This document shows, one piece after another, positions 1 through 8,790 of a stretch of 35,266 bases of DNA. Position 1 is the stretch's first letter. Each line of letters starts with the position of its first letter. The notes beneath the pieces are model-generated. The model had not been told where the DNA came from and ran no database searches. It saw only the letters and a program-made list of their open reading frames with translations. This DNA is from Hypsibius dujardini (taxonomy: Eukaryota; Tardigrada; Eutardigrada; Parachela; Hypsibiidae). Location of the stretch: contig LRSR01013312.1 of the NCBI GenBank assembly GCA_001579985.1, positions 37,501-72,766 of the forward strand, read 5' to 3'. Made by a program: the position numbers and the translations under genes.

Positions 1-546
1 GTTGTAACAAAAGCATTCACAACTCCTTTAGGGCCAACTTTGGCAGCAATCAAGTTACTCCAGGGGCTCAAGTGTTATGAACGTTGCTAGGTGACCTTTA
101 GAATGCTCGTAAAATATGTGTCGGCCAAATTTCATAGACAAAATTCGTCATTCCCTAACTGATCGAAGGCTTCAGAAATGAACGCAAACCTTTGTTCTAA
201 ACGTAATCTTCGTGACTTCTAAAAAAAAGTCACAGAAAGGTCATGACTCGAGTCAAGCTAATAGCGTAGAACTCCGAACGAGCAACGACGATTGGTAACT
301 CGTATAACTTTAACTTTCCAGGTCACTGCCACAGCAGTACCTCATCAGGTTTAGCAAAATCTGCGACCTTTAGAGTCCTTTGCCACCCTCCGCGCTATTC
401 TAGGTCCCCCATTGTGGTTTTGTGCGCCGTTCTGGATGCCCTACCCTGTGTCGTTACTTGCCAAGTAAAATGCCCTAGGGCGTGCATTACGCGCGCATTT
501 GCACCGTTTACTGGGACCGGTGTGTGCGTGTCTCCCTCGAGGCACT
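1..546. other. No gene recognised
   Basis: All six frames are short and none shows a recognisable motif. The missing 3' exon of the 7TM receptor at 754-1297 (TM5-TM7, minus strand) would be expected in this direction. I see no TM-rich reading frame here, so that exon either lies outside the window or is lost. Confidence 0.5.
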
Positions 547-554
547 GAATATAC

Positions 555-701
555 CAGGGATGGCATCAAATGACGAAAAGCTACAGTTTTGATTTGATTT
601 TGAAAGTCATTTGATCATTTGATTTCTTATTACTCCTTCTTGCCATAAAAATTTGATGTGATTTGATTTGATTTGACATTTGACATTTGATGCCATTCCT
701 A
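555..701. mobile_element. hAT-type MITE, 147 bp
   Basis: The ends form a near-perfect 18-bp terminal inverted repeat: CAGGGATGGCATCAAATG on the left, and TAGGAATGGCATCAAATG when the right end is read on the opposite strand (2 mismatches). The element is flanked by a perfect 8-bp direct repeat, GAATATAC, at 547-554 and 702-709. An 8-bp duplication with CAGG/TAGG ends is the hallmark of the hAT superfamily. The interior is made largely of TTTGA units and has no reading frame, so the element is non-autonomous. It lies 52 bp past the splice donor of the 7TM receptor exon and would therefore sit in its first intron. Confidence 0.85.
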
Positions 702-753
702 GAATATACAGTACTGCAAACTCACATCACCATATATGTCATATTGTACATAC

Positions 754-1297
754 CCTGACGAAGTGCCATGGGAGTGATGTAGTTGAGAATATTAAGCGGA
801 ATGACCCAGCCGTGAGACCACACTATGACGATCACAGTTCCACATAAAGCCGACTGGATGCTGCGATGACTGTGGTACCAGACCGGTGCCAGAAAGGCCA
901 CCCAGCGGTCACCGCAGATGACAAGATCCTGCATGATTGTCATAATCGGCGTAATCCAGATGAAGTACTGGAAAATTGCGCAGACAAAGGGTGCTTTAAG
1001 CCACTGATCGGTGAACGGGCGGGCAGCGGCTTGCGGCCAGTAGCCCAGACCGTGGATAATGTTAATCACCGAGAGGCTTAGGATGTGGACCGTGAAGTGA
1101 GTGATGAGGCTGCGGCGACGAAAAAAAGCGACGAGAACACCAATGTACATGCAAACACCCAGGAAGGTCATAGGAGCAGTGATGGAAGTGATGACTGTGT
1201 AGGTGGTGAGTGTGAGGCATGATAAGGGACTGAGCCGTGAGTTCCATATTGTTGGCGCGGTTGTGGAGTTGATGGTTGCGTTCAGTGGAGAGACCAT
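754..1297 (-). CDS. 7TM receptor, first exon (TM1-TM4)
   Basis: This is the amino-terminal half of a rhodopsin-like G protein-coupled receptor, about 181 codons. The start is the ATG at 1297-1295. The short N-terminus has two N-glycosylation sequons (NAT, NST). TM1 covers about residues 36-58, TM2 about 68-88 and TM3 about 102-124 with the usual Cys near its top. A DRW triplet replaces the family's DRY, and TM4 follows. The frame runs into a splice donor (GTATGT at 753-748) in phase 1; translation past it stops 10 codons later, so TM5-TM7 must be in a later exon not visible here. The TM3 end and leader resemble the 7TM gene at 5805-7051, which points away from it. The receptor fold is clear. 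The ligand is unknown, and whether the gene is intact cannot be judged. Confidence 0.75.
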
Positions 1298-2180
1298 GGT
1301 GCTGCTGTTTTGCTTCTTTATGGGTTTGGATGGGGTTTGATGAGTTTTAATGGTTTTGTTGGATCTTGGTGGGTCTGGAATTTCTGGACACCGATGGGGG
1401 CCTCATGCGGCTAGAATGATGCTCTGGGTATTGTTAGCCTTTTGAAGTTCAACTTGAGGAGTCGTCAGTGTGAGAGCTGCAATATATGGCACGTGTCGTT
1501 GATCAAAGAGGCCACGCCTCTCACAAAATATATTATTTCAAAAGGTAGGGGATCTTTTTGAATGAATGCTTTAGGGTATGGATGAAAAAGAAAGGAAGAT
1601 GAAAAATCTGCGGAGCCACCGTAATTCTTATACGTGAACGGTCCTTTAAGGGCCCGCGGACGCACCTTGATAAGACGGTCATGGAAGAGCTTATACCCGC
1701 GTACCCTTATAAGGACATTGTGTTTGGGGCTTGCCCCCTTCGGCGCCCTGTGACCAACTCACAATGCCTGAGTGAACTTCCATGAGGCTGCATGTGCTCC
1801 TACTGGAAACGTGTTCATAACGTGGATGACGATTAGAAAACTGTTATCGAAAACTACGTCTCGTAACGCAATCTCGCGATGGAAAGAAATTGATGCGTAA
1901 ATAATTGTTCACTGCAAAATGATCAAACAGTAGCGGAACAAAGTGTGCTTTTGCTGAAAAAAGGGACAATAATCTAATGATCAATCCAAATGAGTAATTA
2001 TGTATGAGGAACTGTCGTTGAGTTGTTTTCACGCAATGTGTGGATCCGAATTGCAATTCAGAGCTATAAGAGCGTTTATAATCACAGAAGCGCCCTTTGT
2101 CTTCGAAACAATCGTGTTTGTTCACTCAATCGACGGATTCCTTACGATTTCTATTACAGTGAAAGTCCTGAGATTCGAAA
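1298..2180. other. 5' flank of 7TM gene; no other gene seen
   Basis: The first 90 bases, read on the minus strand, are the leader of the 7TM exon and carry CATCAAACCCC-like units. The remainder has only short frames without motifs. I could not identify a TATA element or transcription start. Confidence 0.4.
1316..1385 (-). promoter_or_regulatory. ACTCATCAAACCCC leader repeat upstream of 7TM exon
   Basis: Read on the minus strand, the 20-90 bases before the receptor ATG contain repeated ACTCATCAAACCCC / CATCCAAACCCA units. The same type of unit (AACCCATCAA) lies 80-135 bases before the ATG of the other 7TM gene, at 5671-5724. The resemblance is direct. A regulatory role is an inference; shared ancestry of the leaders is an equal alternative. 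Confidence 0.35.
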
Positions 2181-2199
2181 CGGTCACGTGAGCTTATTT

Positions 2200-2807
2200 C
2201 TATCGAACCGTTTGGCTGGAGCCGGCTGTTTGATAGTTTGGAGTTTGATACAGTTAAGTAGAAAACGACACTCTGACGTCGTTCGAATCTGGGGAATTTC
2301 ACTGTATACGTACTGGCTTTTCATTACTTCCGTTCGTGCGACATTATTCCAAGTACTCTGAAATCCCGTCAGCTGCCCATTTGTAAACAACAAGCAAATC
2401 AAGTGAGCAATCATTTGAACACCAACATCAGGCCCCGGCGTCGGCGCCCGGACGTAGTGGACCATACGGTAAGGCTCTTCGGCAATCTAATTGAAACCAG
2501 CATGAAAGCGGCCGAGTCTTTGTCGAATGGAAATAGATCCCGGATTTTCAAACGTGACACATTCCACTCGAAGCTCGGATGCGATGAGCTCTTCAACCAC
2601 TGCGCCTAGAGAGTGGCCTACCAGCGTCCAAATAGAACTGCGGAGTGCCTGTGGCCGTTGATTGTCTTTATGGCGTTGGAAAACAATTTCGGCTGTGAGC
2701 ACTCGAAACGTTTTAATTAATGCCTTATTCGTTTCCCGAAGCTCACTTTCGATCTGTAGATGAAACTGTCTGTCCTCTTCCCGCAATCGCTCGTCCCTGC
2801 GACTTCA
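2200..2807 (-). pseudogene. Lipase class 3-like fragment with in-frame stop
   Basis: Minus-strand reading from about 2807 gives an open stretch containing GHSLGAVVEELIASE followed by CVTFENPGS. This is the nucleophile elbow (GxSxG, here GHSLG) and the following strand of class-3 lipase-type alpha/beta hydrolases. The preceding helix (ETNKALIKTFRVLTAEIVF) also fits. The frame hits TAG at 2489-2487, and the same frame then continues with EEPYRMVHYVRAPTPGPDVG, which resembles the next conserved segment of the family (xxPNPINxxxxHVG). A CGCAG acceptor-like site precedes the exon. No donor was found that removes the stop, so I call it a pseudogene; an unseen small intron or a sequence error are alternatives. 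The Asp and His of the triad are not identified. Confidence 0.5.
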
Positions 2808-2960
2808 TGCGTTTAGTTCGTCAGTATCGGGAATACCTATGAGGGTTAGGACAGTGAACAAATTTTTTAAAGCCTAAAGCAGGTGATGTGATTTAGAGAA
2901 TAGCTGATCGAGACGTATCCCGTCTTAATAAACATAAATATAAGATAATAATATAAATAA

Positions 2961-2986
2961 TACCATGGTTTCATTTCATGGTATCA
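2961..2986. repeat. Short hairpin (ATACCATG / CATGGTAT)
   Basis: An 8-bp perfect inverted repeat surrounds a 9-base loop in an AT-rich stretch. Too small to classify; it may be chance. Confidence 0.3.
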
Positions 2987-3312
2987 TTGATGCCTCTTAC
3001 ATAAATTTCAATGACCCGTGTCGGAATAGTGACTCCTGGGTTTGGGACATTGATGGCAAAGGAGAAAAAAGCAGTTATTTTAGAACTCATTCAATATTAG
3101 TGCCTTTCGTCTCTAATCATCTCAAAACTTGTGGCAGTGGGGGGGGGGACATTTCAAATCTGAAACGGCCTAGGAAACTGAACCCCGCATACGCCTTAAG
3201 TTTTCAATCGATCAGAACTTCAGATCGAGTTTTGCATTTTGAGACAAGATTTAATTAACTTAAAAAGCTAACAATATCGATCAAGACAGCTTTATCCGAA
3301 TGCTTAGTTACC

Positions 3313-3460
3313 TATGAGCTTCACAACGACTTCGCCGGAATCAATCACCCCAACCTCCGCAAATTCAGGCACTTTCCGCGCTACCCACACCAGCATGCGC
3401 AATCCAAACTTTTCATCCAGTTCCGCTATAGGTTTCCGCCTATTGTCCGCTTCCTGCCTG
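3313..3460 (-). CDS. Possible exon, unknown protein
   Basis: A minus-strand open frame encodes ELDEKFGLRMLVWVARKVPE and ends at a good splice donor (ATAG|GTAACT near 3312). It lies 0.5 kb upstream of the lipase-like segment on the same strand and could be its preceding exon. However, it ends in phase 1 while the acceptors before the lipase frame require phase 2, so the two do not join directly. No domain is recognised. Confidence 0.25.
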
Positions 3461-3522
3461 TGACTGCACCCTTCCTGCCCATTCCACTCCACTGTACACA
3501 CAAATACATGTCATTTGACCCC

Positions 3523-3570
3523 TTTGGGCGGGGTGAAGCGGGGCGGGATGAGGCGGGGCGGGACGGGGAG
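3523..3570. repeat. G-rich short tandem repeat (GGGGCGGGAxgA)
   Basis: GGGCGGGGTGAAGCGGGGCG and similar units are repeated about four times. The G-runs could form a GC-box cluster or a G-quadruplex. No gene start is clearly tied to it. Confidence 0.4.
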
Positions 3571-3739
3571 TGTCGTTTGCTTATAAAGAAGTTTTTTCCC
3601 GCTCGTGGCTCTCGTTCACTATCAATTGCTCTTATCTTTCGTATGCGGTCTCCAAGATGACCTCATGGTCTGACCGTATTTTCCATTCTCTGACACGGTA
3701 CTGACCATTTGATCTATTGATAGTTCGCCCATATCTTTT

Positions 3740-4326
3740 AAGGATACTTGCGATCGAAGCATGTGAATCATTTACCCTGTGTTCTCTTTATAGCCAACGC
3801 CTCGTTATATTCCCAAACTCTAAACACTGTCGAGCAGCAAAGAATGCGCTCAGTTTCACGGTTTTCTTTCAAGCTGCATCTGCTGCATCTGCAACGCCTA
3901 GTTTGGCAATCTGCTGCTGGTGCGAGGCGAGAACGCCCCAAGGGCATATATGTCTTCATGGAGTACTGTTTAGGTAAGGCAAATATCTACCGTTATTCGG
4001 GGGATCTCGGGAGAAGAGCCAGCTTTTAGGAACGCCAAGGGCGTCCTGCTCCAGGAGAGCGCCGCAGTACGCTTTTACGTTTGAAGTGGGGGGGGGGGAG
4101 CCAGCTCATCATCCCCGTCGGGCTTGTTACTGCCCGAAAGCGCACTCCTTTGCGGAGGTGCTTCCAGGTGGATCCGAAAAAACGGCCCACTGCACGGTAT
4201 ATTGCCCACCATTCGTGCTTCCAACCCTATACCAATAAATCGCCTCTCTACTTTGGCGCTGTAATTGCCGGAGGATTGCTCCTGCACGGCTTAACCGTCT
4301 GGAGTTTGATGAAGGATTCACCGTGA
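3740..4326 (+). pseudogene. Decayed STE-type protein kinase
   Basis: Three kinase landmarks occur in order on the plus strand. At about 3925-3975, ARRERPKGIYVFMEYCLG matches the hinge (subdomain V) and is followed by GTAAGG, a plausible donor. At about 4030-4072, NAKGVLLQESAAVRF resembles the catalytic-loop/strand segment xxKGANILLxxxxxVK, but the HRD Asp is absent. At about 4167-4220, VDPKKRPTARYIAHHSCF matches subdomain XI. The pieces are in different frames and are too close together for subdomains VIII-X, including DFG and APE, to fit. The last frame continues into a hydrophobic run (LYFGAVIAGGLLLHGLTVW) and ends at TGA 4324-4326. The hinge and DPKKRPT motifs resemble MAP3K-type kinases. 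Best read as a pseudogene. Confidence 0.5.
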
Positions 4327-4329
4327 AGA

Positions 4330-5670
4330 TTTGCCGTCCTTGTGGGGTCAGCGTTAGCTGTGCCGAAGTTGCGACATGGAAACGTTTTCTGAATGGCGTC
4401 GAAAGCGGCCAAAAGGAACGTTGTTAGATTGTTGTGCTGCTACTGCTAAGTTCATAGTTAGTCCGCGCCCCTTATGCCACCTTTAGATTTTGATTATCTT
4501 TCTAGCAAGGTCATGTGACTTTCCGGCGTATTTTGTCGAAAAATCGTCCGATATGGTAACGCTAAGGTCTCATTTTTTGCCTATGAGCTTGCACTACTCA
4601 TTTACCTTCAAAGCTGCCAATGCTCACAAGTTGTTGAAAAAATAGGGGCGAATGTCTATACTAGCAGGCACTCATCTAATTTACTATGTGGCACTAGTCA
4701 CTGTTATGGGCTTTCAATACCAAGATCCACAATCCTCTCTGTAAAACAGTTGCAGCTGCTGCACACTTGAGTTCTCTTAATACATTTGTCAGTGCGCTCT
4801 TGACTAAAGCTGACGCAGGTGGCACAAGAGTGAGCAGGAATGCAGCCCTTTTCATTTCCGAAAGTTCAATGATTTTGCGGATATTCTTTTCCACTCGATT
4901 CAATCCAATTTCGGACTTCATGCATGTTGTGATCGTTCCTTAAAATCTTCGTTGCTTTGTTGACCTAGGAAAACTTCTGCACGTTCGGGCCCAAATAAGC
5001 TAGGGCCTTGTTAATATTTTCAGGGTGCATTTCAACTGCTCGTGTGGGGGTTTCGCTTATATATAGTGATATACTGTTGCGCACGAAGCATCAGATGACG
5101 CTGATACCCCGAACAATGCCATCCTCATTCCTTAACGCATGTTTAATGATACTACAAAAAATAGAATCTCTCATCATTGCATCCTGAGAAGCTACATATA
5201 AGGGCTTCTCCAAAATGTGATGAATTGCGAAAATGTCAAATATTTAACCTTCCACATATTCATATTCTCATTATACTGTAGGCGATAGCGCATCGAATTG
5301 GCGATGATCCAAGAATTCACATCCGCTTTCAAACATGTTTCAGGTAAAACTTGGCTTAAGTCATCCACTCGGGATGCCATATGGTTTCTTCCATCTTACT
5401 TAGCTTCTGTCTCTCGGTATTGTTTCCGGATATTCAAGTATGCTGCGCAGAGTTCCGCCCACCATAGTGCAGGCATTCGCTTTTATATGGCGCTCCCCCG
5501 AGTCGTATGTTTTTCATTGAATTATTTCGAATCGCACTTAACTCTAGTGAAGCTTCAAATTTCTCTTTCGTTTCGTCAGCGTTCCCGCGTTGAAATTGTC
5601 TCGTCTTCGTTGAAGTTCTCGCAAGTCGCAGATCCAATCTCCCCTGCGTTGTCGGATCCTTAAGGGCGAC
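4330..5670. other. No gene recognised; contains one dispersed repeat
   Basis: Only short, motif-free frames are present. Bases about 5025-5195 match a second copy at about 22395-22530 (see that entry). TATATATAG at 5060 lies inside the repeat and is not near any start codon. Confidence 0.4.
5025..5195. repeat. Dispersed repeat, copy 1
   Basis: This shares an ordered series of blocks with 22395-22530, including CGCACGAAGCATCAG, GCATGTTTAATGATACTACA and AGAATCT...GCATCCTG...AGCTAC. This copy has an extra ~23-base TATA-rich insertion before the first block and an in-frame stop relative to the open frame of the other copy. The family is unknown. Confidence 0.6.
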
Positions 5671-5724
5671 AGCCTCATCAAACCTTAGCGAAACCCATCA
5701 AAACCCATCAAACCCATCAAAAGA
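5671..5724 (+). promoter_or_regulatory. AACCCATCAA repeat in 7TM gene leader
   Basis: CATCAAACC / AACCCATCAA occurs four times in 54 bases, ending 80 bases before the ATG at 5805. A matching series lies in the leader of the divergent 7TM gene (1316-1385). Conservation between two receptor genes suggests a shared promoter or leader element; function is inferred. Confidence 0.35.
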
Positions 5725-5804
5725 TATCATTTCCAGCCCGGAGTATTTACATTTGCTGTTAAAGTTCTACTGGACACCCTTGGTGAATACCTTTGTTTTG
5801 TAAA

Positions 5805-7051
5805 ATGGACAACCGAACTGCCACGTTTTGGAACACCTCCGCCCTCGTGCTATTTTCCATAAAGCCAAACAACGACGCTGCCCTCAATTGGACAGCTGCC
5901 TGTCCTCCCATTACACCATCAGAACTAATCGCTACCCAGGTCCCCACCATCATCACCGGTACCATCGTCACGTCCACGCAGCTCTTCAACCTCCTCATCT
6001 TCGCATTGTGGCGCAACAAAGAGCCCTACATTCTGCTGCACGTATCCCTGGCGGTGGCCTCCCTCGTGGGTGGTATATCCGTCTTCGTGTCAGTTCCACT
6101 GCGGTACATAACCCTGACAGCGGGTAACCTCTTCCTGACCAAGTTACTTTGTGTAGCGCTGGTCAGCTATGCTTCTTTCGCTAGTCATCTGGCCAATGTC
6201 GCTATCAGTCTGGACCGATGGCTGTCAGTAGAGTTTGCCATTCGGTATCGGACGGCTATCACTAGTCGGAAGGTGGCAATCGTGGGCGTAGTCGGCGTGT
6301 TCGGCGGGGCATTGCTCGTCAACGGTCCGGGCATCTTGGTGTTCTGGCAGTTCATAACTGTGGATCCGTGCACGAGGAGGAAGAACATGGAAGGTCAGAG
6401 GCGCGTTTGAATCTAATTCATGTTAAGAATGTAATATTACTAGTTAACTATCGGGAACTCTCACTACTTCTTTTGTCGAATTATAAGGGGTGAAAACATG
6501 CTAAACTTTGACAAATATGATTTTTGCAAATTCGTCCACTTCTCGAGCGCACCCCTCTGGCCGTTATCCTGACTCCAACTTGCAAAGGCTCAAAATGGGA
6601 TTTGTAAATTGCAGGTACAGGCACAGATTGGGTTGTCTGGGACACCACCCAGGAAATCCTCTTTTTGCCCATCCTATTTGCCAGTCAACTGCGCATTCTG
6701 TGGATCGCTTTGTCTTTGAAGCTTCAGCAATTGCGACGCAGAAATCGAAATCTCAGAGTTTCAGTGGCACCCCTGCAAGGGCGGGTGGAGAATCACCTGC
6801 CATCCCGCCTTTTATGGGGCTCCCTTTTGGGGAGTATGGCCATTGTATGCATCACGTTACTGGCAAATGTCCCGTTTGTCAGCTTAAACTACGTTCCAGT
6901 AACGCCAGTCAGTCGTTCCCTCAGGCGACCAATGGCCTACCTGACTTACATCCAGCACTGTTCTTCGCTGTTGATATACATGCTGTTCTGGCCGGACTAC
7001 CGCAATACCTTACTCCGCTTTTTTCGGCGACTACGCGCCTTCCTAGGATGA
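5805..7051 (+). CDS. Rhodopsin-like 7TM receptor, two exons
   Basis: Exon 1 is 5805-6393 and exon 2 is 6615-7051, joined in phase 1 (GAAG|GTCAGA ... TTGCAG|GT) to give 341 residues. A 45-residue N-terminus has sequons NRT, NTS and NWT. TM1 is about 46-68, TM2 76-98, TM3 112-134, TM4 157-181, TM5 208-231, TM6 262-287 and TM7 303-322. Cys116 at TM3 and Cys189 in the second extracellular loop can form the conserved disulfide. DRW (137-139) replaces DRY. FWPDYRNTLLR at 321-331 stands where NPxxY and helix 8 normally lie. This is a plasma-membrane class A-type G protein-coupled receptor of unknown ligand. The last codons and the stop sit at the start of a dispersed repeat. The upstream GTs and TTGs are poor starts; the ATG at 5805 has AAA before it. 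Confidence 0.85.
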
Positions 7052-7202
7052 AACGTGCTCTCAGTAGTTCTGTTATGAAATAACTCGTTTTTAGTTGGAA
7101 TAATCGCTCATTTTGTTGTTTACTTTTTAATTTATTATATCTAGACTCATTTCCTTCTATTAAATAAGGTGCAGTTTTAGCGATTAATCAGTTTGAGTTC
7201 GA

Positions 7203-7755
7203 CTAAGGGATCGCTCGACCTACAGGGAGGTTAGCACACAATACGAGGTGGAAGTAGTGGACGGGGTCACCCAGTTGCTCAGGCTTGAAGTGTTCGAGAA
7301 AACGGTGTGTAATTCAACTTCACACGGTCGTATCTTACCTAATTCGTGATCTATTTCAAACAGCACGACTGAAACATTTGTCTAGAATTAAGAGAAGAAT
7401 TTTATGAAGTAAAGGAAGATCTAGTTGCCTGAGTGGCAACTAAGTTTGAGGGCAAAAACGAAAGCGCTTTACTAAATGGAATCTGTCGCGTGATTGGAGT
7501 CTCCAATTGGAGTGTTGTCGTTAAGTCGTCTGGAATCCACACTGGAAACTATAGATCTCCACGTGTATTCGTCATTCAATTCCATTGCATATTTGCGTAA
7601 TTTGGGTAATGAGAGTAGTATTTGCGCAATTGACCATTGTGCTGTTTTTTCCGTTCTTTTTCGTTATTTTGTGTTCCCGTACCCCAAATCGACAATTCCC
7701 TGTGGACCGAACGTACAGTTTCCCGTCAACGTTCCACGGTCCTATACCCGAAATC

Positions 7756-7788
<33 letters not shown>

Positions 7789-8568
7789 GGTTGGATGGAT
7801 GGATTGACGCAGCTGAGAGACCTGAATTCTGACGTGTTGGGTCTTGCTCCGAACCTTTTTTCCCTTTTGTGATAATACGGTCTTCTATCGCGACAAATGT
7901 AAATATAAACACCGTTCATAAATGTAGTGTACTTCGGGAGTTCATGAGACTACGTATTGCAGGATCGGAGGCAGAAATGAAATGAAATGAAATGAACGAA
8001 AAATTGCAGAAAAATGTCATCCTTCGTTTTAAGAGATTCGGCGCCAGGAATTGAGATGAATTCGCGAGTAGATTGTAGGCGAAAAATGGCAACATAAACT
8101 GCAGAGAATTTTGACGCAAAGGAACATTCGGAATTTTGTTTCCAGCAGTACGATTATACTGACTACACGCCACTGGAAACAGACAGAAAAGTGCACTGGG
8201 ACTGCTTGTTTCCAATTGGAAGCGTCGTGGCTCCAATTGGATTCGTGGCTGTGTGTTCCAACGCCAACAAGACAGCTGTTTCCATTTCAAAAATTAGCTG
8301 TTTTGTAATTTTAAGAACTCGCGCATTACTTGGTCTAGCCACGCCTACGTAGGCTCTAAAAATAACTCGAATTTTTCTCTTCATGTTTTGTCAATTGGGT
8401 AAGGCACTCAGAGCACCCTTTGCGTAAGAAAACGAGTTCATCTCATAACTCCATTAATATGCACCGTAGAACCACTTGTCAAATCGGCGAGAAAGCCCGT
8501 CCACTAAATTGATCACGTGCAAAAAATTGATCACGTGGTAACTTCCCTGTAAGTCGAGCGATCCCTTG
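7203..8568. mobile_element. Non-autonomous TIR transposon, 1366 bp
   Basis: The ends carry a terminal inverted repeat of about 33 bp with three mismatches (AAGGGATCGCTCGAC, then C/T, TACAGGGA, then G/A, GTTA). The flanks repeat GTTCGA at 7197-7202 and 8569-8574, a 6-bp target duplication. Comparison with the uninterrupted repeat at 23046-23423 gives the empty site directly. The interior has a (TTGA)n tract, ATGAA repeats and several CCAATTGGA palindromes but no transposase-like frame. The superfamily is not determined. The tandem GATCACGTG words at 8510-8540 are subterminal. Confidence 0.85.
7759..7792. repeat. (TTGA)n microsatellite
   Basis: Eight uninterrupted TTGA units and a GATG-rich tail lie inside the 1366-bp transposon. 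Confidence 0.9.
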
Positions 8569-8790
8569 GTTCGAGTTGTCGGAATCTCGCTTCTCGTATT
8601 GCAGCTAAGCGTCCCTGAGGAGGATGTTCAAGACCACGGCAGTCGGCTGGGAAGACCAAACGCTCATAACGTTATCATTTGAAAGTTTGAAGAGATCGCT
8701 ACTGACTAGCTTGCTCGCTAGAAAGCCGTATCAGTTATCAGATCGGAGGTGGCAGAGCCCCCAGAGGGAGGTTAACGTGGGTGCCCTTGA

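Larger units (their letters stand above)
7043..8790 (+). repeat. Dispersed 380-bp repeat, split copy
   Basis: Bases 7043-7202 plus 8569-8790 align end to end with 23046-23423 (roughly 75-80 percent by eye). Shared blocks include CTCAGTAGTTCTGTT, GAAATAACTCGTTTT, TGCAGTTTTAGCGAT, CGCTTCTCGTATTGCAG, CCTGAGGAGGATGTT and GGAGGTGGCAGAG. Here the repeat is interrupted by the transposon at 7203-8568. It begins at CTAGGATGA, which provides the last two codons and stop of the 7TM receptor, so it forms that gene's 3' UTR. Confidence 0.8.

Noticed and set aside
2000-2361. Plus-strand frames opposite the lipase-like segment
   Set aside because: The minus strand carries recognisable hydrolase motifs; the plus frames are shadows.
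3523-3570. G-rich block as a definite promoter
   Set aside because: No gene start could be tied to it on either strand.
7203-8568. Transposase gene inside the TIR element
   Set aside because: The longest frames (7572-7919, 7916-8290 minus) are low-complexity and show no DDE-type motif.
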